64,000 nucleotides of DNA, from the NCBI GenBank assembly GCA_001464765.1, contig LNDV01000038.1:1-64000 (forward strand), given 5' to 3'. Below the pieces are notes generated by a model. That model worked only from the letters and a program-made list of their open reading frames with translations, made no database searches and had not been told where the DNA came from. Shown here one piece after another: positions 17,666 to 26,046 of the stretch. The translations under genes were made by a program, and so were the position numbers. The first letter of the stretch is position 1; the number at the start of each line of letters is the position of its first letter. This DNA comes from Betaproteobacteria bacterium Ga0077526. Lineage in GTDB: Bacteria > Pseudomonadota > Gammaproteobacteria > Burkholderiales > Ga0077523.

Positions 17666-17817
17666 CGCACCCAATATGCCGCACGTCATAAATGGGGTGG
17701 CGTTGCGGCGTGCGGGGTCGCCCACCGGCATGAGTCGCCCTGGCATCGCGCTCTGTGGGGTTACGCGAATCGACAGTGGTGGACTCACAGGACGATGCAG
17801 CAAAGGCGATGGGGACT

Positions 17818-18072
17818 GGTCTTGCAATCACGCACCGCAAGCCGTTTTCTGATCGGCAACTGGTGGTATGGTCCTTCCACCGTGCATTCCGGCCGAGACT
17901 AGTCGGACATCCCGGCCGACACGACTGCAGCGCCACTGTTTTCTTTTCGACCGCGAAGCCGGCACGAAAGTGAAGTGAGCATGTCGATCCGGACGGCCCG
18001 CCGGCTCTGCATCCGTTGCCGGGCTTTCGCGATAGTCCGCGACTTGAGCAGAATCCAGAGGTCTGAACATGC
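17818..18072. repeat. Dispersed non-coding repeat, copy A
   Basis: The 255-bp stretch shares several long blocks with 20212-20480 in the same orientation and order: CTTGCAATCA near the left end, GGCACGAAAGTGAAGTGAGCA in the middle followed by CGGACGGyCCGCCGGCTC, then GTCCGCGACTTGA, GCAGAATCC and CTGAACATG at the right end. The middle differs more. Neither copy has an open frame with coding character. It may be a mobile-element remnant. Confidence 0.7.
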
Positions 18073-18098
18073 GGAGCCGCAACCACGCAGAGTCGGTG

Positions 18099-18839
18099 TC
18101 AGGTCTTTCGTTCCATCATTTTCGTCGGTGAGCCAAGATCAGCGCGACTCCTGGACCAGAACCATCGTTCCCACCAGACCAGACCTCCGCTAAGATTGCC
18201 GCCCTGCCCTGCCACCACCACGGAGTGATGACGCTGGTGAGAGTACGGGGTGACGATAACGCGAGACACCCATGCGGTCGCACGCACGGGCGGGCGCACG
18301 TCGCCGTGTGCGAAACTGCCGACGCGCACCCGAGTGAGGCGGTAGCCCCCAACGACGGCGGACGGAATGCCGAAGGCCAGAACGAGCGCAGCCTCGGCGA
18401 GCCACGTGAAGATCGGTTCAATCGGATTGGGATCGGAAACTGATGGTCACGTCCATTTCGGTGTCGCTGTGGCGAACGCGCGGTGCATGCGCCGGAACGA
18501 CGGAAAGCGGCGCATCGACTAGGGCTGCAGGTCCTTGCCGAGACCCATGACCAGCACCGAGACGAACACGACGAGACCGGAGGGCATGGTAGCGCGATGA
18601 AACACGCCCCAATGCCGAGTCTCCGCGTCTGACCCGAGGGCAGCCAGCGGAGCAGGCGCGACCATGCCCACGGTCGAGACGCCGATTCCGAGAAGCCCAA
18701 AGTTCGAGGCCCCGCGTACGTTGCGGTCTGGCTCCGGCGGCCGGCAGGGCACCATCGATCTCCACGCGCGTGCGGCTACGAGCGCTCCGAGCAAGGCAAC
18801 ATCGAGCGCCCATAGGGGAAGCAATTCTGCGGCGGCCAT
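18099..18839 (-). pseudogene. Sterol desaturase / fatty acid hydroxylase family pseudogene
   Basis: Translating the minus strand in two frames recovers a full-length but broken family member. An ATG at 18839, preceded by GGAGAGG, opens MAAAELLPLWALDVALLGALV and runs to VLVMGLGKDLQP before a stop at 18519. The next pieces are RFPSFRRMHR, then in another frame RHSDTEMDVTISFR, then back to the first for NPIEPIFTWLAEAALVLAFG. The last piece ends in TPYSHQRHHS and GGLVWWERWF, the third His box and the following W-x-R motif. Compare RLHHTDPDFDF and PDMHRTHHS in the intact gene at 19256. At least two frameshifts and two in-frame stops are present. Confidence 0.75.
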
Positions 18840-19057
18840 CCAGTCCTCTCCGGAAACCCAATGCGCGTGGGTCGATTCTGGTCGGGCCACAGCCGATCGA
18901 GTTGTGAAACGCTTCTGGCTGCGATATCTTCCTCAAGCGGTGCAGCGGCGCAAGCACGCGTTGTCTGCCGCACAACGCGTGGCCTGTGGTATTGCCGCAG
19001 ATGCCGCCGCCGCACGCAGCTTGGGCGTGGGGTTCAAAACAACGAGAGGAGAGATCC

Positions 19058-19222
19058 ATGAAACTGTGTCACGCGATTCTGTCTGCGGCGTCGTTGGTGA
19101 TCGCGCCCGGTGCCGCGTTTGCCTGCCAGGCTCCCACGCTCCCCGAGCCCTCCACGCTGTCAGTGCTCGGCATCGGCGCCGTGGCCGGCGTCGTCGTCTG
19201 GCGGATCACCCGCAAGAAGTAG
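19058..19222 (+). CDS. Micro-protein consisting of a signal peptide plus a PEP-CTERM sorting signal
   Basis: The protein is 54 residues from ATG 19058, preceded by AGAGGAGAG. Residues 1-22 are a signal peptide ending AAFA. Cys23-Gln-Ala-Pro-Thr-Leu follows, then the PEP motif (PEPSTLSVLG, residues 29-38), a hydrophobic helix (GIGAVAGVVVW) and the basic end RITRKK. After removal of both signals only about six residues remain before the PEP motif. The Cys after AAFA could also suggest a weak lipobox, though the -3 position is not typical. It may be a structural peptide, a decoy, or a remnant of a larger PEP-CTERM protein. The intact desaturase-family gene follows 33 bp downstream. Confidence 0.75.
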   Translation: MKLCHAILSAASLVIAPGAAFACQAPTLPEPSTLSVLGIGAVAGVVVWRITRKK

Positions 19223-19255
19223 TCAGACGGATGGCCGTGCCTTCCGGGCCGCGCG

Positions 19256-20122
19256 GTGCAGACTGTGGAAACGTTCCTCCTCGCGAACAGTGCGTCCGTC
19301 TATACGACGCTCCTGCTGGTTACGCTCGGCGTGGTCGCGCTGTGGGAGCACGCGGCGCCGAGACGCCCCCTCTCAGCTGACCTGGGGGTCCGCTGGTCGG
19401 GGAATTTCTTTCTGTTCTTCCTGAACGGCGGGCTCCTCTGGCTCGTGTATACCAGTCTCGGGGTCGGCGCATCGGTCGCCGCCTCCGAACGCGGCTGGGG
19501 ACTCCTGCAGCAGGTCTCGGCACTGCCCCCCTGGGTCGAGTTCGTCGTGGCCCTGCTCCTGATGGACCTGGGGCACTACCTCATCCATCGGGCGTTCCAT
19601 CAGATCCCGCTGCTCTGGCGAGTGCATCGGCTCCACCACACCGACCCGGACTTCGACTTCACCACCGGATCGCGCTTTCATCCGTTCGAGGCCGTGCTGG
19701 AGCACGGCGCCAATCTCGCCGTCGTTGCACTCGTGGGACCACCAGTGCTGGCAGTGCTCTTGTTCACGCTGACTTACGCCGTAACCTCGACCCTCGTCCA
19801 CGGCAACATCCGCCTGCCTGCCGGCTGGGACCGTGCGACGCGTCTGCTGTTCGTCACACCCGACATGCACCGCACGCATCACTCCCAGATCGAGCGCGAG
19901 ACCAACAGCAACTACGGCGGACTGTTCACCTTCTGGGATCGCATTCTGGGCAGCTATGTGGACGAACCGGAAGGCGGACACGAACGCATGAAGATCGGCT
20001 TGCGAGAGTACTCGGACGTGCGACACATCCGGCTGGGGCCCATGCTGCGCAACCCGTTCCTTGCCTCCCCTCCAGACCATTCGTCCGAAGAAGTCCTCGG
20101 CCGCGAGCCGCGAAGCTCCTGA
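19256..20122 (+). CDS. Sterol desaturase / fatty acid hydroxylase superfamily membrane protein
   Basis: The 288-residue integral membrane protein has the three histidine boxes of the di-iron hydroxylase/desaturase superfamily: H107-YLI-H111, HRLHH at 124-128 and HRTHH at 205-209. After the third box come SNYGGLFTFWDRILGSY, the usual family ending. Four to five hydrophobic segments surround them. Members act on lipids (sterols, carotenoids, alkylglycerols, fatty acids) using O2; the substrate is unknown. The start is GTG 19256, with GTG 19265 as an alternative. It lies directly after the PEP-CTERM micro-gene and next to a decayed paralogue on the other strand. Confidence 0.88.
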   Translation: MQTVETFLLANSASVYTTLLLVTLGVVALWEHAAPRRPLSADLGVRWSGNFFLFFLNGGLLWLVYTSLGVGASVAASERGWGLLQQVSALPPWVEFVVALLLMDLGHYLIHRAFHQIPLLWRVHRLHHTDPDFDFTTGSRFHPFEAVLEHGANLAVVALVGPPVLAVLLFTLTYAVTSTLVHGNIRLPAGWDRATRLLFVTPDMHRTHHSQIERETNSNYGGLFTFWDRILGSYVDEPEGGHERMKIGLREYSDVRHIRLGPMLRNPFLASPPDHSSEEVLGREPRSS

Positions 20123-20211
20123 CGACCGCGGCAGGTGTCTCGCGCGCGTCCTTGCTTGGAGCGATTGATCCTTGCATCTCACGTGCCGACGCTGCGGGCG
20201 CACGCGTGACC

Positions 20212-20480
20212 GGGGTCTGGCCTTGCAATCAAGCATTGCGAAGCCCCTAGCCGTTCGCGGCCCGGTCTTTCCAACTCGCGGTTCAGCTACGCCTGCTCGT
20301 TCATGGTCGCCAGCCCCCACCGCCACCCCGCCAGCTTCCTCGTCAACCCCGACGCTGGAACCGAGCTGGGCACGAAAGTGAAGTGAGCACATCGCCTCGG
20401 ACGGTCCGCCGGCTCCGCGTCCGTGAACGTGCTTCCGCGAGAGTCCGCGACTTGAGGCAGAATCCCGGGGACTGAACATG
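20212..20480. repeat. Dispersed non-coding repeat, copy B
   Basis: This is the second copy of the repeat at 17818-18072, in the same orientation: CTTGCAATCA at the left, GGCACGAAAGTGAAGTGAGCA, CGGACGGTCCGCCGGCTCC, then GTCCGCGACTTGAGGCAGAATCC and CTGAACATG at the right. It occupies most of the 548-bp gap between the desaturase and the di-heme oxidoreductase. I see no gene in the rest of that gap (20123-20211 and 20481-20670). Confidence 0.7.
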
Positions 20481-20670
20481 CTGAGCGTAACCGCCTGGAT
20501 GGCTCGGCGGATTCCCTGCCTGACGGCGGGTCCGCCCGATCGGCGCGCTGCTCCGGTGAACTCGGCGCGGCCAACGCAATTCGCGGTGGACCGGTTGTGC
20601 ACCGCACACATCAATTGCCCGAGGCATCGGGACGTCGTCCAGTTTCAGCCGACTTCACGAGGAGATCGGA

Positions 20671-22059
20671 ATGACATCGCGCTTCGTTGGACTGATGCTG
20701 GCGCTAGGCTTGGCCAGCGTCACCATTGCCGCCACGGACGCGGACAACGGCTTCACGATCCACAAGTTCGACGCCGACGCCTTCGCCCACCCGGCGCCGG
20801 TGTTGAACTATCAGGAGCGCGAGACCTTCCTGCACGGACGCAGTCATTTCAAGCGTCGCTGGATCGCGCCCATCACCTTCAACGGTGAATGGGGCTTGGG
20901 CCCCACCTTCATCCAGACGCGCTGCTCCGAGTGCCACATCAACAATGGCCGCGGCGGCCCACCCGCTTCCCCGAATGAGCAGCTCGCCACCATGCTGGTG
21001 CGCCTGAGCCTGCCGGGCACCGACGAGCACGGCGGTCCCAAGCCAGATCCGAACTACGGCGACCAGTTCCAGAACAATGCCCTGCAGGCACAGGAAGTGG
21101 ATCTGCGCTATTCCTACGAAAAGGTGCCCGCCGAAGCGGATCTTTACCTCGACTGGGAAGAACACGTACTCACCCTGCCCGACGGCGAACAGGTACCCAT
21201 GCGCAAGCCGCGCCTGCGCATCGAGAATCTGGCCTTCGGCCCGCTGGGCGAAGGTGCCATGCTGTCAATCCGCAACACCCAGCCCGTGTTCGGCCTGGGA
21301 CTCCTCGAAGCCGTGCCGGAGGACACGCTGCAGGCACTCGCCGTCGAGCAGCAGAAACAGGGCCTCAACGGCCGCATCAACTACGTCTGGGACTTCATCA
21401 ACGGCCGCACGGCAGTGGGCCGCTTCGGCTGGAAGGCCGGGCAAGCGACCCTCATGGGACAGACGGCAGCCGCGTTCCTCGGCGATCTGGGCGTGACTTC
21501 GCGTTACCTGCGCGTGAACAACTGTCCACCCGTGCAGAAGGCCTGTCTGGTTCAGCCCATCACCAACGATCCCGAGATCATCGATTCGGACATGGTGGAT
21601 TTCGAGTTGTGGCTGCGCGGGCTGGCCGCGCCTGCCCGTCGCAACCTGAACGACCCCCAAGTCCAACAGGGTGGCAAGCTGTTCGCAGAGGTGGGTTGCG
21701 CGAGTTGTCACACGCCCGTGATGACGACCGCGGCGGCCTATCCCGCCTTTCCCAAGCTCGCCAATCGCGTGTTCTATCCCTACACCGATCTGCTGCTGCA
21801 CGACATGGGCGAGGAACTCGCCGACAACCGTCCCGAGTTCAAGGCCGGTGGCCGCGACTGGCGCACCGCGCCTCTCTGGGGCATCGGCTTGAACAAGACC
21901 GTCAATGGCCAGACCGGGCTGCTGCACGATGCGCGTGCCCGTACGGTGCTCGAGGCCATCCTGTGGCACGGAGGCGAGGCCACGGCCTCGCGCAGCGCCT
22001 TCACCAAGCTGAAGAAGGAAGATCGCGACGCGCTCGTTCGCTACGTCGAGTCGATCTGA
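20671..22059 (+). CDS. Di-heme thiol oxidoreductase-family cytochrome (DUF1111)
   Basis: The 462-residue exported protein has a signal peptide (LMLALGLASVTIAATD), a first heme motif CSECHINNGRG near residue 88 and a second CASCHTP near residue 347, matching the DUF1111 / di-heme oxidoreductase family related to cytochrome c peroxidases and MauG. The C-terminal part holds LLHDMGEEL and RTAPLWGIGLN, typical of the family. AGGAG lies 6 nt upstream of ATG 20671. In other bacteria such genes often accompany imelysin-type iron-regulated proteins; none is seen here. Periplasmic redox role, substrate unknown. Confidence 0.88.
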   Translation: MTSRFVGLMLALGLASVTIAATDADNGFTIHKFDADAFAHPAPVLNYQERETFLHGRSHFKRRWIAPITFNGEWGLGPTFIQTRCSECHINNGRGGPPASPNEQLATMLVRLSLPGTDEHGGPKPDPNYGDQFQNNALQAQEVDLRYSYEKVPAEADLYLDWEEHVLTLPDGEQVPMRKPRLRIENLAFGPLGEGAMLSIRNTQPVFGLGLLEAVPEDTLQALAVEQQKQGLNGRINYVWDFINGRTAVGRFGWKAGQATLMGQTAAAFLGDLGVTSRYLRVNNCPPVQKACLVQPITNDPEIIDSDMVDFELWLRGLAAPARRNLNDPQVQQGGKLFAEVGCASCHTPVMTTAAAYPAFPKLANRVFYPYTDLLLHDMGEELADNRPEFKAGGRDWRTAPLWGIGLNKTVNGQTGLLHDARARTVLEAILWHGGEATASRSAFTKLKKEDRDALVRYVESI

Positions 22060-22079
22060 TCGCGCGCGGCGGCGCGTAG

Positions 22080-22145
22080 GTAGGTACAGTAGAGGACAGG
22101 CTTGTGCCTGCCCTTTCTCATCGAACCGTACATGCGGTTTTCTCG
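22080..22145 (-). mobile_element. Possible 3' remnant of a group II intron (domain V/VI-like)
   Basis: Read on the minus strand, this stretch has ACCGCATGTACGGTTCGATG, like the 3' half of domain V and the V/VI linker. A hairpin GGGCAGGC-ACAA-GCCTGTCC follows, then TCTACTGTACC, a layout like domain VI and the intron 3' end. The 5' half of domain V is missing and no reverse transcriptase is present, so only a fragment could remain. This is pattern recognition; a covariance-model search is needed. Confidence 0.35.
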
Positions 22146-22273
22146 AAGAAGGGCATTGGGTTTTGGTCTTGCAATCAAGCGCTCTGCTCGCTTGAAGTTG
22201 ATCGAGCTCGTATGGATCCCCCCCGGCCATGGCACGACGGGACACGTAATCGATCACAAGCCTGAAAAGCGGC

Positions 22274-23182
22274 TTACCGAAGCGCCAGTACCAAGGTCAG
22301 CACGACCACGCCCACCAGGCAGAGCGCCAAGATCCGTGCGGACGTCAGTCGGCCACCCAGCGCCAGATTGAATGCAGCGGGCAGCAACAGCCCTGCTCCT
22401 CCCACAATCATGAATACGCCAAGCAGAGAGATCGCCCCATCCTCGCGCGCCAAGGCCAGACCTGCGACGAACAGCACCGGCGAAAGAAACAGCATGGCCT
22501 TGCCCAGCCACGCCCGCATGGGCGCTTGTGCTTCGATCTTGCGTTTGAGGTACGCCGGGTAGCCCTTGAGCAGCCACGGTGTGAGCAAGACCAGCGCGAG
22601 CAGCGACGCAGCGGCAAGCACCCAACGCGCCTTCTTGATCCAGCCTTTGTATGCAGCCTCGTGGGGGATGCCGGCATCGAACACCATGTACTCGACAACG
22701 TTGTCGGTCGTGACGAGAAAGCTGGCCTTGCGCGAACCGGCTCCCGGGCTGCCGACCCAGTCGATGCGACCGCCCTTGCCTTCAAACCGCCCCGCCGGCT
22801 TGCGGGCTCGTACCTCGCTCCAATGCATGCCGATGCCCAGACCCTCCGGCGTGCGTGAAGCAGCGGGTTTCTTGACGACGAGAAAGGCGATGCGCGGATC
22901 CGCCTCGGGGCGCTCGATCGGTGGCACGACGAAGGCAAACCCGAGGCGCGGATACTCGAACACCAGCGCTCCCGTGAGCGGTGGATCGCCCGCCTCGAAA
23001 CGCTCACGCGTGACAGGCGGCGGCCCGAGTTGCGACACGACCATGCCTCGAGTCAATCCCGCCCGCAGCAGCCCGCCCGGCTCGACGAATGGAAGAGCCT
23101 CTCCCGTCTGGGCCGCCGCCGTCACCACCGACCCCAGTCCGACCATCAGCCAACCCGCGAGCCACACCAGTAGCCGGAGCAT
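22274..23182 (-). CDS. Exported/membrane protein of unknown function
   Basis: The protein is about 302 residues from ATG 23182; codons further upstream give only low-complexity sequence, and the ribosome-binding site is unclear. It begins with a signal peptide or membrane anchor (LVWLAGWLMVGLGSVVTAAAQ). A ~170-residue soluble part follows, with the phrases LTRGMVVSQLGPPPVTRERF, LVFEYPRLGFAFVVPP and SFLVTTDNVVEYMVFD. It ends in three to four hydrophobic helices (WVLAAASLLALVLLTPWLL, MLFLSPVLFVAGLALA and so on). I do not recognise the family. The soluble part has a faint resemblance to small outer-membrane assembly (BamE-like) folds (GMxxxxVxxxLGxP), which is only an idea. Confidence 0.7.
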   Translation of the reverse strand: MLRLLVWLAGWLMVGLGSVVTAAAQTGEALPFVEPGGLLRAGLTRGMVVSQLGPPPVTRERFEAGDPPLTGALVFEYPRLGFAFVVPPIERPEADPRIAFLVVKKPAASRTPEGLGIGMHWSEVRARKPAGRFEGKGGRIDWVGSPGAGSRKASFLVTTDNVVEYMVFDAGIPHEAAYKGWIKKARWVLAAASLLALVLLTPWLLKGYPAYLKRKIEAQAPMRAWLGKAMLFLSPVLFVAGLALAREDGAISLLGVFMIVGGAGLLLPAAFNLALGGRLTSARILALCLVGVVVLTLVLALR

Positions 23183-23399
23183 AGGGGAGTGAAGCGCGTC
23201 GCGGCCATCCACACCGTGAAGCCCGGAGAAGGCGGGCCAGCAGATCAACGGAGTCTCCGTCTTGCGTTCTCGCGTCGTTAGGCCTTCCGCCGAGCCAAGC
23301 TTGCGATCATTCCATGTTCGCTGTCGCCGTGCGATGCGGCCGCAGGAGCGACGATGCGCCCCACGCCGCTGCTTCAGACCACTGACGCCCGACAGTTCG

Positions 23400-23765
23400 T
23401 CAGTGCTTGCGCTTCCAGCGGCTCGCACATTGCACAGGCGTATTGCGGACGAGCATCTCCAGACGAGCCGCATTCGCCCAGTGGATCGTTGCATGGGCCA
23501 CGTTACGCGACGTATTGAGGAGTTCCGGCTCCTGCGCAGCGATGACGTCGCCTTCGAGGACGTCCCCGACCTCGGGGACCGGAGGCGCCTTGACGGAGAA
23601 CAGACCGAAGGCGTCCTTCGGATCTTCGGGAGCGGGCAACGCGAGCGCGAAGTAACCGCACGTCGGGTCGGACCACGTGACCTTGCCTTGCGGGGCGGCG
23701 TGCGATGGTAGAGATGCGGTAAGCGCGAAAAGGCACGTCAAGACCACTGTGCGATCGAGAAACAT
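23400..23765 (-). CDS. Small exported protein of unknown function
   Basis: The 121-residue protein has a clear signal peptide (VVLTCLFALTASLPSHAAP) and a compact ~95-residue mature domain. AGGAGA precedes ATG 23765 at good spacing. Phrases are KVTWSDPTCGYFALALPAPE, GDVLEGDVIAA and NTSRNVAHATIHWANAARLE; the two cysteines (C36, C113) could pair. I do not recognise the family. It lies on the same strand as the unknown membrane protein at 22274-23182 but 217 bp away, and is divergent from the PQQ dehydrogenase. Confidence 0.65.
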   Translation of the reverse strand: MFLDRTVVLTCLFALTASLPSHAAPQGKVTWSDPTCGYFALALPAPEDPKDAFGLFSVKAPPVPEVGDVLEGDVIAAQEPELLNTSRNVAHATIHWANAARLEMLVRNTPVQCASRWKRKH

Positions 23766-24200
23766 GGTGGACTCTCCTGGTGGATTTCCGGGAATTGCTG
23801 GCTTCGATTATGGCGAGCGCATCGCAAATGCGCACCCTTTTTCCGGGGTGGCCGCGACCTTTCCGCGCGCTGCGCCGCACCATCGAAAGTTGCATTGGAT
23901 TCTTGACGCGGCGACGGTACCTCGCAGAGTATTTCCCTCTCTTGTCTGCCGTTTCGTCCTGCCAGCGGGGCGGAAACGGTGATAGGTACGCTGTGCGAGA
24001 GGTTCGGTGTCGTGTCCGCGGTCCGGCAGAGTTTCTCGTTGGTTGTCGCACTCGGTGCCGGTTTGCATCTGGCCGTTCTCCTCGTCCGGTCGGGCGTGGC
24101 CCTCAATCAGGGTCACTGCCTGACCCGCTAGTTCGCTGTGCTCTGTCGTGAGTCGTTTCGATCTTCGTTCGATTGCAAACACAAATGGAGGGGTCACGAG
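23766..24200. other. Intergenic region between small exported protein and PQQ dehydrogenase
   Basis: This 435-bp divergent promoter region contains no convincing gene. A hairpin GCGCAT-CGCAA-ATGCGC lies at 23817-23833 followed by CCCTTTTT, which reads like a weak terminator in the plus direction or an operator. The start of the PQQ dehydrogenase has GGAGGGG about 8 nt upstream of ATG 24201. I could not assign a promoter. Confidence 0.4.
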
Positions 24201-25895
24201 ATGAACAAGTCGTGGATGTTGAAGGCAGGCGTTGCAGCACTGGCCGCGGCGGGCTTTGCTGCGCCCGCATTGGCTGGTCCGGTCTCCGAGCAGATGCTCG
24301 CCCAGGATCCGGCCGATTCGTGGTTGCATACCAATGGCAATTGGGCCGGGCATCGCTACAGCACGCTGGCGCAGGTCAACACGCGCAACGCGAAGAACCT
24401 CAAGGTCGCGTGGATGACGTCCGTCGGCGCCAAGACCGATTCGCAGGCCACCCCGCTCTACCACGACGGTCTCATCTATTTCCCGCAGGACAACAAGGTG
24501 TTCGCGATCAACGCGGACAACGGGAAAATCGCCTGGAGGTACGAACACAAGCTTCCCGAGGACTGGGGTGGTTACAACGTACCGTTCTTCACTGGCAAGC
24601 ATCGAGGGGTCGCGATTCTCGGGGAGTACATCTACTTCCTCTCCAACGACAACAAGCTTCATGCAATCCAGTACAAGACCGGCAAGGGCGCGTGGGTGAA
24701 GTCCTACGAACAAGCGGGAATCGTCTATCCGAAGGATTTCTCGCGTTCCGGTGACTCGAACGGATACATCAGCACGGTAGGGCCCATCGCCGTCAAGGGT
24801 GCGATCCTGCTGCCCATGAACGGCACAGACACCGGCGGCCTCGAAGGCTTCGTCCTCGGCGTCAGCCCGAAGGACGGCAGTTTGCTGTGGAAAGCCAACA
24901 TGATCCCTCGGCCCGACGAGCCGGGCGGCGACACCTGGCCCCCGGGCAGCACCACCTATGGCGGTGCGGGTCCGTGGATCACCGGCTCGTACGATCCCGA
25001 TCTGAAGATGTACTTCACCGGGACCGCCAACGCCTACGAATGGAACCCGAAGAACCGCGGGGGAGGCGAGATGGACAACGTCGGCGCCGCGAGCATCGTC
25101 GCCGTCAATACGGAGACTGGCAAGGTGCAGTGGCGCTACGTCGGGGTTCCGGGCGATCCCTTCGACTACGACATTCCCCAGACGCCGATGGTCATCACCA
25201 TCGACGGGAAGAAGACTCTCGTCCAGCCCAACAAGACGGGGTACATTCATCATCTCGACGCGCGGACCGGGCGGTTCCTCAAGGCGGACCGCTTCAGCGA
25301 TCGCATCAACTGGATCTCGGGCTACGACAGCAACGGCCGCCCCAAGGACATGCTGGCGCTGCCCCCCGAAGGCGGGGATCCGATCGAGGTGGCGCCCGGC
25401 CTGCTCGGCGGGGTCAACATGTACCCCAACGCCTACAACCCGAATACCGGCAACATCTACCTCGCTGCAACTGAGTCGTCGATGAACTACGGTTTCGAGG
25501 ACATCAAGGTCATCAGCAACGTCCGTCACTTCGGCGCCTACCAGGAGTTCAACTTCGGCGACGAAGTGGACAAGGCCGTGAACGTGAAGAGCGGGAAGGA
25601 GGTATGGCGCGACACGCAGGCCGGCAAGCCCGGCTACGCAGGCGGCATGCTTACGACCGCCGGAAGTCTCGTGGTCTACACCACGCAGGGCGGCCGATTC
25701 ACGGTGACTGACGCGCGTTCTGGGGAGCGCCTGTTCGAACTCGACACCGGCATTGCAGCCAAGTCTGGTCCCATCACGTTCATGCACAAGGGCAAGCAGA
25801 TGATCGTCCAACCCCTTGGCGGGACACCGGGATTCGGGCGAGACGAGGCGCACGGACTGGAGTTCGGACACTCGATCATTGCGTTCACGCAGTAA
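24201..25895 (+). CDS. PQQ-dependent alcohol dehydrogenase, lanthanide-type motif
   Basis: The 564-residue periplasmic quinoprotein has a signal peptide (LKAGVAALAAAGFAAPALA) and an eight-bladed PQQ propeller with the N-terminal phrase NGNWAGHRYSTLAQVNTRN, blade Trp motifs (ETGKVQWRY, KSGKEVWRDTQAG) and GSTTYGGAGPWITGSYD. The catalytic region GDPFDYDIPQTP gives Asp322 as probable base and Asp324 at the +2 position, which in XoxF/ExaF-type enzymes coordinates the lanthanide (Ca enzymes have Ala there). Unusually, the whole protein has no cysteine, so the vicinal Cys-Cys disulfide of classical methanol/ethanol dehydrogenases is absent. A cytochrome c gene follows. The substrate is some alcohol; methanol versus longer alcohols cannot be told. 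Confidence 0.88.
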   Translation: MNKSWMLKAGVAALAAAGFAAPALAGPVSEQMLAQDPADSWLHTNGNWAGHRYSTLAQVNTRNAKNLKVAWMTSVGAKTDSQATPLYHDGLIYFPQDNKVFAINADNGKIAWRYEHKLPEDWGGYNVPFFTGKHRGVAILGEYIYFLSNDNKLHAIQYKTGKGAWVKSYEQAGIVYPKDFSRSGDSNGYISTVGPIAVKGAILLPMNGTDTGGLEGFVLGVSPKDGSLLWKANMIPRPDEPGGDTWPPGSTTYGGAGPWITGSYDPDLKMYFTGTANAYEWNPKNRGGGEMDNVGAASIVAVNTETGKVQWRYVGVPGDPFDYDIPQTPMVITIDGKKTLVQPNKTGYIHHLDARTGRFLKADRFSDRINWISGYDSNGRPKDMLALPPEGGDPIEVAPGLLGGVNMYPNAYNPNTGNIYLAATESSMNYGFEDIKVISNVRHFGAYQEFNFGDEVDKAVNVKSGKEVWRDTQAGKPGYAGGMLTTAGSLVVYTTQGGRFTVTDARSGERLFELDTGIAAKSGPITFMHKGKQMIVQPLGGTPGFGRDEAHGLEFGHSIIAFTQ

Positions 25896-25910
25896 CGAAG
25901 CGCTTGAGGC

Positions 25911-25940
25911 GCGGGGGCCTGCCGTCAGGCAGGGCCCCGC
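25911..25940 (+). terminator. Strong GC hairpin after the PQQ dehydrogenase
   Basis: Two 13-nt arms (GCGGGGGCCTGCC and GGCAGGGCCCCGC) pair with one mismatch around GTCA, 15 bp after the stop codon. No U-tract follows. It could partly terminate or process the transcript before the cytochrome gene, lowering its expression relative to the dehydrogenase. Confidence 0.5.
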
Positions 25941-25996
25941 TTCCCACCCTCGGTCGGGTGCGGCCTGACTGGCTTGCACCCAATTCTCGTCTTTAC

Positions 25997-26026
25997 TGGC
26001 CGGCAGCCGCAGAGCGGGGCCGGCCA
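25997..26026 (+). promoter_or_regulatory. Second hairpin just upstream of the cytochrome c gene
   Basis: TGGCCGGC and GCCGGCCA pair around a 14-nt loop, ending about 8 nt before the GGAGGA ribosome-binding site (26034-26039) of the cytochrome gene. It may stabilise the processed transcript or affect translation start. Confidence 0.35.
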
Positions 26027-26046
26027 TTCTGTCGGAGGAACATAGA

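Noticed and set aside
18960..19057. Possible sigma-54 promoter upstream of the PEP-CTERM micro-gene (TGGCctgtggtatTTGC-like)
   Set aside because: The GG and GC doublets are 11 nt apart rather than 10, so the match to the -24/-12 consensus fails.
18418..19059. 213-residue minus-strand frame across the pseudogene
   Set aside because: The protein is mostly low complexity; only a short piece (RHSDTEMDVTISFR) is meaningful, as one frame of the broken desaturase.
22102..22371. Plus-strand frame after the di-heme oxidoreductase
   Set aside because: It has no family resemblance and runs through the possible intron tail and the 3' end of the convergent gene.
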